From assembly GCA_043381765.1 (NCBI GenBank), contig JBHJMP010000996.1, forward strand, positions 1-27,209: a stretch of 27,209 nucleotides of DNA, read 5' to 3'. Positions within the stretch are counted from its first letter, which is position 1, and every line of letters begins with the position of its first letter. This DNA comes from Collodictyon triciliatum (Eukaryota; CRuMs). The notes beneath the pieces are model-generated. The model saw only the letters and a program-made list of their open reading frames with translations. It was not told the DNA's origin and made no database searches. Made by a program: the position numbers and the translations under genes. Below are positions 11,344 to 21,900 of the stretch, one piece after another.

Positions 11344-12969
11344 TCATGAACCACCACTAGTTGCAGTTGTAGCCGAGTCCCCCATCAAACTCATATGGCA
11401 GAACTGCGGGCGCTCAGCCGCATCCCCCTTCCAACACGTCTCCATCAACTCAACAACATGAACATCCATCCTTGGGCTGACCTTTGGCCGGAGTCCGCGC
11501 AGCACCTCCTTCTGAAGAGAGAGTCCGTCAAAGCCTTGGTACGGGATTGCTCGCGCCTCGATTTCCCACAGCAGGATTCCGAAGCTGTACACGTCCGCCT
11601 TCTCGTCGTATCTTTCACCTCGAATAATCTGAATACAGTTTCGATCCGGTTAATGTGGGAATAAATATGCGTATGAATGTATAATCATAATTAATAAATT
11701 AATTGTGGTTATCGTATGAATAAAGAAAGAGGAATGGAAAAAATAAATTTGATGAAAGGAAACAAATTGTCAGTTGTTCTGTCATGTAAAAATGAAGTGG
11801 TTGGAACCTCAGGGGCTTGGAATGGCATCGTCCCACACTTGGTCATTGTCTTGTTGCTTGATTTCATTCGAACAAAGCCAAAGTCACATATCTTGGCTTC
11901 GAAGTTGGAGGTTACCTACACCGTGGGATTGGCTGTGTGTTAATCCGACACCACTGGATATAGTCCCTCCGTTTTGCACTTAAGCAAACATCACTAATAT
12001 ATACTCGTGTGTAACCCATAACCTCGCCCAGGTAGAATAAATACAGAAATAATTACATGAATAAAGCATGCGTCAGTTGGTCGAGGTTGACAACTTACTA
12101 AAACATTTGCTGACTTTAGGTCTCTGTGCAATATCGGCGGATTATGGCCGTGCAGATATGACATGGCGCTGATTATTCCCGAAATAATTCGATATCTACG
12201 TACGGTAGATAATTCCATCAGTCCTTGGCTTTTGGTTTATTAGCTTGTCTGCACTACCAACCAATTCTTTACTTACTTCTCCTCGCGGCTTATCAAAGTC
12301 TTGTTATCCCGAAGGACGTGGTATAGGCTACCTGGCCGGACTAGTTCCGTCACAATCAGATTATTTTCAGATACGACACTTGCTCCCATAAACTTGACAA
12401 TGTTTGGGTGTGACAACTTCCTAAAGGAAAGGTTAGGCTGAGCTCCACAGCAAACATTATTTTTCCTCTTTGCCTTAATGAACATGCTTGTTATGGGAAA
12501 ATACTACATACTTTAAAGTGCTAGGTTTAATTACCTCATAATATTTATTTCTGTCACAAATCCGGACATATGCCTTTCATCGTTTTTTTTCTTTGTCAGT
12601 TTTTTCACCGCTACGTAAGAGCCCTGCGTAATTATTGAAATGTTCAGATTTGATGAAGGAATAGCGTAAGGGGAATACGCATAATTTCTAAAAGGCGAGT
12701 AAAATTCAGAAAAGTGAATGTAACGGGATAGCAGACACGACCCATGTTGCACGTACATTTAAGACACCAACAAAAACTGTTCCAAATGACCCAGTCCCAA
12801 GAACAAGCGGTTGGATTTCAAGAGCAGCCATGTCTACTTCCCATGTATGTCTCTCCTCCAACAAATATGTAGTTTCTAGTTTCCTATCTCTATCTGAATC
12901 ATCTGTGCTAGAGCTAGGCGCCACCACCGAAGGGAGGTTGGTTCCCTTCTCACTTTCATGAGTCTCTGC
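11344..12969 (-). other. TKL-family protein kinase domain 2 and C-terminus
   Basis: Exons 12757-12969, 12535-12623, 12277-12420, 12099-12228, 11808-11915 and 11344-11628. After a Ser/Asp-rich linker comes HTWEVDMAALEIQPLVLGTG, with glycine loop GTGSFGTVFVG. Then SYVAVKKL (Lys), FVTEINIMR (Glu), LSHPNIVKFMGAS, PPILHRDLKSANVL, AKICDFGFVR, MTKCGTMPFQAPE, DVYSFGILLWEI and GDAAERPQF follow. All catalytic residues are kept. The protein ends about 20 residues later with a short Ser/Thr/Gly tail (stop TGA 11346-11344). Confidence 0.92.
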
Positions 12970-15900
12970 CTGTATTAAGCACCTTCATGATTAAGTGTGA
13001 AAAGGTTTTCACCTCCAAGATTTTAAGGTAATACGATTTCTGAAAGATAAAGTTTGGACAGTATTTTCAAATATTAACATCTATTGGGATTAAGGTGTTT
13101 GACCTGGAAAGATGCATTCGTAATTGAGTGTGCAACAAAACTTTGAGTTTTCCCAAATAAGCGTTCAGGCATATCGACCGGTGCAATCTAGAGGTTTCAA
13201 AATTAAATCTTAGAGATTGTGTACTCAATTCACCAAATAATGCTGTTCTAGAAGACTATACCATCTCACCATGGAAAAGAATGGAAAAAAAAACTTACTT
13301 CTCGAATATCACCGATTTCACTTCGTCCATCGACATTCTCATTTATTTCCATAGAGCGGCAAATCGATTCGAAGCTTAATTTACTATCAACGATAACCTG
13401 TATAATTCATGTATCGATCTCACAATAGGGAATACTGCGAATTGTGTCATTTTGTTTTGAGAATGCTTTCAAAAATTACCTTATGGGCGTTCTGGCCAAG
13501 TAGGGTTTGGCCACCCAAACTTACCTTTGAAAGCTTTGCAGCTCTGGTGACCGCCTGCAATTGTTTTCATTTAATAAAAATAAAAGAACTTCTGGAAAGC
13601 ACATGTCAGTGTTTTGATTCAAAAATCGTCTTGTTTCTGGGTCTCACTTTTCCAAAGTAGATTACAGTTGAATTTTCATTTTGATACTTGGATTTCAGGA
13701 CTCCAAAGTCGATTCCCTGGTTGAAGTATTTTCGCTTTAATAATAATCTTCAATGCGGCGTTTAACAACAAGAGGATTGGCCAATTCTATTTTGGTTCTA
13801 ACAATAGCAATATTACCATCTTAATTCGAAGTCCTCGCAAATTATTCTCTATTGAAGGCATACCAAACTCATGATTCAAGAGCTCAGTTGGCCAACTGGC
13901 TTCGTTGAGTCTTTTTTGAGCCGATGTACAAAATCTGGATAGATTGATTCTTTAGCATGCTGATTCTTTTTATTATCGATCAACTTCTTCATCTTCTTCA
14001 ATATATAGAAAATTCACCTCAGTGAGTCATCTACAGAACTAAAAACAATCAAAAATGTATCTGTGCTGTGTTGTCCAATATGTCCATTATGAGATTTGGA
14101 CAGCTACAATCAAATTACGAGAAAATTTTTAGTCATGATAGTAAGTGGCTATTCCTTTCACGCAGTTGTATTTCTAGCGGCATATAATGAGCGAATATAC
14201 CTCTTTGACAATATCATAATAGATGATGATGGATTCGCCCATCGTTTCAGGTATATCATCCCAAAGAGTGTTTGCTCCGTGAATTCGCAAGCAAACGGTT
14301 GCCAGAAGTCCATCAGACGGAGGTTTTTCGGAAGACCTGTTGAGCTCCTGTTGCAGTGCATACAGAATGTAATTATTTTTTTGTACATAAAAAAAAGTAA
14401 TGGGAGTTCATTTATTGAAAAAAATACGGTGAAATTTGTTTGGCCTTCCATGTGCTCTTGAGCAACCAATTTCTGTAAAGAAAGTGTCAGTCCACTCATC
14501 AATCAATAACTCATTAAAGTAACATAAAAATTAAAAGAAAATATACTAACCTCGATAACTTTCGTTATTTGCCGAAAAGTTGGGCGCTGCTGAGGGTTTT
14601 GATCCCATGCATGAACAATCATGTCCTTGATAGGCTGTGGTGTATTTTCAGGCATGTCAGGGCGCAGTTTATTTGTCACGACTTGAAACGAGACAGCGAA
14701 GGGGTTGTCTATGTTTGAGAATAGCTCCTTTCGACTCATTATCTCCCATGCTATCAGAGCAAAACTGTAAACGTCAGCAGCCTGAGTGTACTCCTTTCCT
14801 TCGATAATTTCTGGCGCCATCCACAACAGTGTGCCACTAGTCTCATGACTTTTTATTGTTCCTTGAATTATCGTCATTCCAAAATCACTATGAAGAAATA
14901 TTAAAAAATTGTTTTTAGATATTCCCAACGATTCAAACGCGTATTTGCTAATTTTATATTTTTCCAGATCACCTTATTTTTAGTCTGCATCTGTCATCAA
15001 CCTAATAAATTTGCGTGGTTGATTACAAAGTTTTCAATTTTGAGAAATACTGCACAATCTAAAGAAATTAGCGCATCGACAAAACAAACCAAAAAAAAAA
15101 TAATTACCAGGACGTTTAAACTTTTGAGGTCCCTGTGCAAGATAGGTGGGTTGGATGAGTGCAAGTATTGCATCCCTAATGAGTGATGTAGCAAGTTAGT
15201 GATAGAGCGAAGGATAGAAAGTTGATCGCGAGGCAAAATACCCTTAACAATATCGGAGATGAAGCAAAGGCGTTGATTTAGAGGTATGTCTATGGGTTTG
15301 TGAAGAAGCTCAAATAGTGTTCCTTGGTGCATGAGTTCGCAAACAAGACTAAGGTCATCCTCCTGAAAACTTGCACCCATATACAATACGATATTTGGAT
15401 GTCTTAACTCTCTAAATAGATGAAAATAAACGTTTAATGAGGTTATTGCTCATAATTTCTCCTAAATCAGAATGAATTAGGCCATATTGAGAAGAAATCA
15501 AAATTCATTATATATTAGAGACGATGTGCGAATATAATAAGTGGTTGTTTAAGACAATTTATTAACAAAAATTTTATGCAATTCAACTTACACCATTACA
15601 CAAATTTCTCTTTTAAACTCTTCAATCGCTTCCTTGCTCATTTTTCCTTTCGGTAACTTCTTTATTGCAACTTCAGTTCCTCTCCACTCGCCTTTGAAGA
15701 CCTTTAAATTGAATGCGATGAATAACTGATCAATTTTTAATTACTTTTAAAAGTATAGAATAAAAAGATAAAATACTTTTACCTGTCCGAAACTACCAGC
15801 TCCAAGTAAAGCCTTGCAATTAATATCGACTGGGTTGATAATCCCGTATAGCTTTTTTTCTGCTTCAGCCAAATGATCCAGCATTTTCTTTCTTCTGTAG

Positions 15901-18900
15901 AATACTAATATACCAGATGATATTGCAAATAGGCCCACGAGGCAGCTGCTTAATACGATTATGAATGTGTAATCCTTTTCTCGATGCTCTAAGGTACAAT
16001 TTAAGCCATATTTTTAAATGTCTGAAAGTATTCTTATATTATTTTTCATTAAATTGTGTATCATAAAAACGCCTGTTGTTCATACCTGGAACGCAGAATT
16101 TCTATGATAGAATATCAAATTACTATTAGTTATCCCGCGGGTCGTTCAATACAGTAAAATTATTATGAAATACATATTGAGAAATATATTTACCTCCGAG
16201 TTTAGCTCGTATCCTCGCTCACAAACACACATGTTCTCAGTGACATCCAGTCTGGAGTGCTTGGGGCATGCTTAAATGATGTATTTCTCAATAAAAAAAA
16301 AAACTGGATTCATTGAAGTTGTGAATATTTTGAAATAAGGTTCAACTTACATGCATGTATAATTGTAAACCCTTCGCATTGGGGACAGGGCATATTTTTA
16401 TTCCTCAGGTTTGAATGTGCAGATGTGAAGCGGATGAGAAATCCGTTTTTTGAAGTGTATATCTCGTGTCCGATTTCTATATTTCGTGATGAAATGGTGT
16501 TGTCTGGTACATCGACATCTCCCGAAACAGAGAATATCTCGATTCTAAATTCAATGAGATATCAGGAGGGGTATTCCATTACTTTAAGCAATCTCTGTAG
16601 CTAAACTGCAAATAAAGTGGAACATAATCACTGAAATTACTTGTCAATATCCCTTATCAATTTAGTAGTGAGTGCAATATGTGTAGCACTAGGTAAAATC
16701 CAAGTACAGTTGGTGCTTTCCAAATACATGGCATCCCCACTACCATCGTCAAATGATGACGGTTCAAAGGAGCTGTTTATCACCGTTGGAGACTTGCTTG
16801 AACAAAATCCTGAAAAAAATACACATTAAACAGTGTAAATTACACATTTTAGACCCGGTATTACCTGGTTTATATCCCATAACTTGATTTCTTAAAGTCA
16901 TCCCATGCTTTCCAGAGAAGTATATCAGAGTATCGTTTATCATCATTCCTGCGTGATGCGTGATAGGTCCATTATTTTTGAAACTGGGCGACTCAATGTG
17001 CATAACGCCTTGTCTCTGATGTTCTAAGATCAATATGGAGATAACATACATGTTAGTAAGTGATATTCCCTGATTGAATTTTATTAGAATGAGGAAAAAA
17101 TGGTGAAAAGGGATTTTCGATACTTTACTGAAATTAAACTATTGAAGCCTAAAAGAATCATATGCTACCATGTTGCAACATGAAAATTGTATTTTGCTTT
17201 AAGTGGTGATTGTATCCAGCCACGAGTGTAACGTTGTCAGATGAACCACACATGTGTGCAGACATTATCACGGAGTTTTCTTTACTTCTGTATTTTGACT
17301 CAACCCATTCATTCATTTCTATACAGATAGCGTCAAAACTAGATTAGAAGCAATATAAAGTAAAATAGCATTTGTTTAATATAGTTTTCAAATTGCTTAC
17401 CAATATCATATATCCAGTGGTCTCCCAAAGAAGCACCATCAACTCCTATTCCACCATAGAGAGAAATCTTGCTTGCGTCAGTTTGGCACAATGAGTGGTA
17501 GATTCTTCGGGCCTTTAGATAGGAACAAAAAATAAAACCAAATCAGAATTCACTCACTCATTCGCCATTTAAAATAAAATAGATAAATGTACGGGAGTTT
17601 TGGGGGCAAAATCCTTCGAAGAGACTGTTTTGTTCTTTGTATCGAAAGAGACAACAGCGTTGTAAAATTCAGTGACTCTGGTTCCAGGTGTTATCTAGAA
17701 AGTCATAAAATTTTATAGTGTTATTATTATAGGATACATTTTTGAAGATTTTGTCTAGCGTAATGGTGAGAGAGTGTTTACTTGGCCACCCCACATCCAA
17801 ACGGTGTCACCAATTTCTATATGAGCCATTCCATATCTCATGAATGGTCTCTGAAATGGAGAAAGCTCATTTTTCATCTCAACCTCTCTCCACGAACGAG
17901 CCCCTGCGCTCAGCATTAAAAAAAATAATTAGGACTAATCATCAACTTCTGTTGTTGGAGTGATTCCTATGTCCATTTGCTATGAATCCACACAAACGCA
18001 TACTCAGGTCGAATGCCCAAACGAATGGGTCTGAAATTCCGTGTTCTGTTCTACCACCAGTGATGAATATTGTGGAAGATATAGCAGTGACTACAGCTCC
18101 AGCTCGAGGTGGTGGCCTCATATCTGACGAGCCAAGAAACAGGGGTTTCCATTTTCCGTGCACTTTTTTTTAAAAAAAAAAATAATTAAATTACAAATTA
18201 CATTAATGAATTATTTCCCTCTATTCGGTCCAATGATTAGTTATTTTAATTGATAAAAACAAATAAAAATGAAAAATAAAGAGTGTTTTCTAGTAAGCGA
18301 AATACTTACGTATGTCAAAGGTCCAAAGGTCGTTCATTAGGACTTCTTCCAAAAATAAGGTGGAGCCTCCGAAAACAATAAAAGAGTTTTCGTCATATTT
18401 CCCAAAACCAGGTTCGAATCGGTGAATGGGGGAACGCACAATCGATGTATCTGTCCACGTCCTCAATTCTGATTCGGCAATATAAAGTCAGAATCTTCGA
18501 CAATCCCTCTAACATATAAACATGTTTTCGAACCCACCAGTATCCCAAACCCACAAGTCATTTCCGACATATCCATCAGTGCCTGCACCTCCTATGATTA
18601 TCATCTTGGTATCAATAGTCACAGATGCTGCTCCGTACTTCGGCGGTGGATAGGAGAGAGGAAGGTCAGGAAGCTTTAACCCATAATTTTTGCGGAACGT
18701 TATTTCCCGGGTTTCTAGTGTAAGAAAGAGTTATGCGAGATTGTCCTTCCTAGCTTTTTTTCTCTGGGAATCGATTGATTGTAATTTTGGACATTCACCC
18801 CTACCTATGTCGATGATGATGATATCCTCGAGCGGGTCCCTCATACGTAACCCCCCGAATATGTGAACCTCTTTTTCATTTGAGCTGAAGGCAAAGTTCT

Positions 18901-21900
18901 GTCTTCCATAGGTGCAATTGCGGCCCTCGTCAAGACATTCGATGCAATCATGCATCATCATTCCACCGTTTTCATGTCCACCGTTCACTATGTCGAAATG
19001 AAATGTCAAAATAGTCAACTTTTAACAAGATAAGTGAATAGTAATTGTTCGATGTAAAACTATTTACATATATCCAATTGAATGATTTGGTCGCTTTGAT
19101 AGCCTCCGTCAGCCCCGCCAAGCAGAAAAAATGTATTATTCACTACAAACATCCCGCCAAATGCTCTCTTGCCGTGATTCCCAAAGTCTATATCAATCGG
19201 TCTCCAAGTACCATTACCTGTTCGGGGTTTGAAATTCTGAATAAGTATATCGATACACAGGCTTGTTATTTAAAAAAATTGAAGGAAACCTGGATTATAC
19301 TCCAAAATATTTGACATCGTCGAACCAGACTCTATCTTCATTTTGTAACAAAATTTATATTAATGAAATATGAACTCCATTGATTTATGCTGTCGATAAC
19401 TCATCACTTTTAATCAAGTCATGCCTATTTACCTGTATTCCTCCGTGAATGTATATTCCAGAGCGATGCTTTTGGCACTGCGCCCCATAAAACGGATACG
19501 GTGCATATCCTTCCCTCATCCATTTAGATTCGTTAAGCAGAAGCGAGTAAGTGCCTCTGTCAGGTGCATCTGTGTGACCGCCCAAAAGAATTCCTTTACC
19601 ATCGTATTCGATGAAGCATGCATGAACCCGGCGTGTGGGTATATCACCTCCCACAGGCATCCTATACCAAGCTCCCAATTCTTTTTTGGAAAAGTAAGCC
19701 AAAAATAGATCAAAACAATGTAAGTCGCTGTATATACGCAAACGAGGGTAAAAACATCTTTTTATTAAAAAAAAAAAAAAAAGACAAAAAAACCTGTGAT
19801 TTCTGTCCAGAAGACGGTGTCCATAGGGTGATACTCATGAAAATTGTTCAGAACTGGAGAAGAGCTCCCAGCCACAGCATAAATTTTATTATTTATGAAT
19901 GCAGCAGAATGGTAAACGGATGGAGGAAGCTCTGTTCCTAACTCTATCATATCTCCTTGGCCCAATCCATCGATATCTATATTTTTGTTCCCCCGTTGAA
20001 TATATGCAGGCTAATAAAGAATAAAAACTGGTTGCGCGTTTGGGTCAGCCTAGAGGTACTCTCACATACCATTTATTCTTTCAGAGGATTCCTGGAATGA
20101 ACTCAGACAGTAAGTCTAAATTTTTTGTGCTCTTAGATTCCATCAAGCTGACTGCAAGACAATAGCAAATAATTCAAAAAATCGTGAAAGAAACACTGTA
20201 CCTTATTCTCTTCAGGCTGATGTGTCCCGTTAGAACACGGGATGCATTCCTTTTGAAAGTTGATGAATTTTTCAGCCTCACAAACGCATCCCTCTGGCCT
20301 AGCGATGAAACCAAGTTTGCAGTCTACAATCAACCAGTTCTGGTGAATAGTTTGTCATGTAGGTACCCCGAAATCTAGTTTGATAACTTACTAAATAAGT
20401 CGAATGAAAACCCAATAGTTGTGTCGCTGGCGTCTTGTGGAACCATGAATTCGACGACGGATACATAAGACGGAATTTCGATTATGTCTCCGACAGATAA
20501 CGATTTCATGTCGACCTATTAAAATCTTTTTTCAATTCTTGCCAAAAACCTTCCGACTATAATAAGCGAGGCAAAACCTTAAAACATGCATTTGCACTAA
20601 CCATTCTGTCGGACTTCAGCCCTATGTGAATTGACTCATCGCAATCTGAAGGTAATCCCAAAGTCAACGCAGCATCGCCTGAAACGTTTACATATTTCAC
20701 CTGTATAATCACACAGATTTAAAAATTGCTCCAATCAAAAATGAGGACAGTTTTTTTTATAGTTACATACCACCATGAAGTTCGAGTCCTCGATGCCCCA
20801 AGAACAATGAGTTCCAGGCATGTAATTAAACTCTCCGCTGCCATCCTCCAGCTTATCAATGCCACCTCGTAGCATTTCTTTATCCCGACACCAGAGTCGC
20901 TCTAAAGTTCATCACATCAGGGAAGTGTTTGATAGTATTTTAATATAGTCGAAGTGAGACGTAAAAAAAAAAAAAAATTGGTATTTTGAAAAAGAATGTG
21001 GAAAGCTATACCCAAATCTAACTCATACATCCCATTTGTGGGGAATATTCTTTTTTCTCCTTCATTGGAGCCAACATCAAACACGTTGCCGCCAAAAATG
21101 AAAGCCTTTCGATGGTGTACCAACGTTCCTGACCTTGTCCTACCGTGCAACTGTTTCATCTGGTTCTCCAGCTCCAAAGAGAAGCCTTTCGTGACTAGAT
21201 TGTAGGGAATATCATAGTGCACACACAAGGGTTAATCATGGTATAATTTTTATAATAATCTTAAAGTTTGGATATGTTCAAAGCAATTTACCATCGATTC
21301 CCCAAAATTCGTCTATAAATCTCCCGTGCTTATCCCATCCGCCAAACCCGAGGAGTGCTGTCGAAAATCCAAGAATGTTTATTTGGTCTGGAACATCCTC
21401 ATCAAGCAGCATCATCTGTGACCAACCATGTGTTTCTGTTGCAATTCATGTTAGTCCAAATACAATCGTTTTTTATAAAAAAAAAAAAAAAGGAAAGGTT
21501 TAAACCTCGAGTCCAGCACCAGACCTCCCTGTGCTTGCTTGTGCTTAACTGAGATAGATTGTCAATGAAGCACAGATTATCTCTCGAGGAGAAACCATTA
21601 ATGTTTCCTCTAACAATTGGGACGTTTGTTGAGTTTGTCACACTCTTTAGCTCTGATGTCTTCATATCATAGATTATGACGTGATTATCAATAGGGTTTG
21701 TATGGTTGCCATGCCCACCCCAAATTAATATTTCACTACCAACAGTGACAAAGGCGGCAAAGGAGCGAGTTGAAAGTGAAAGTAGCGCGGGATTCACGTT
21801 AATTTCTTCCCATGTTCTGCTCTCTGATTTTTAATTATTTTTTTTTAGTTGAATCTAATCATTTATTTTTGCTTTTATAAAAAAGAAGGAAAACCAGAGC

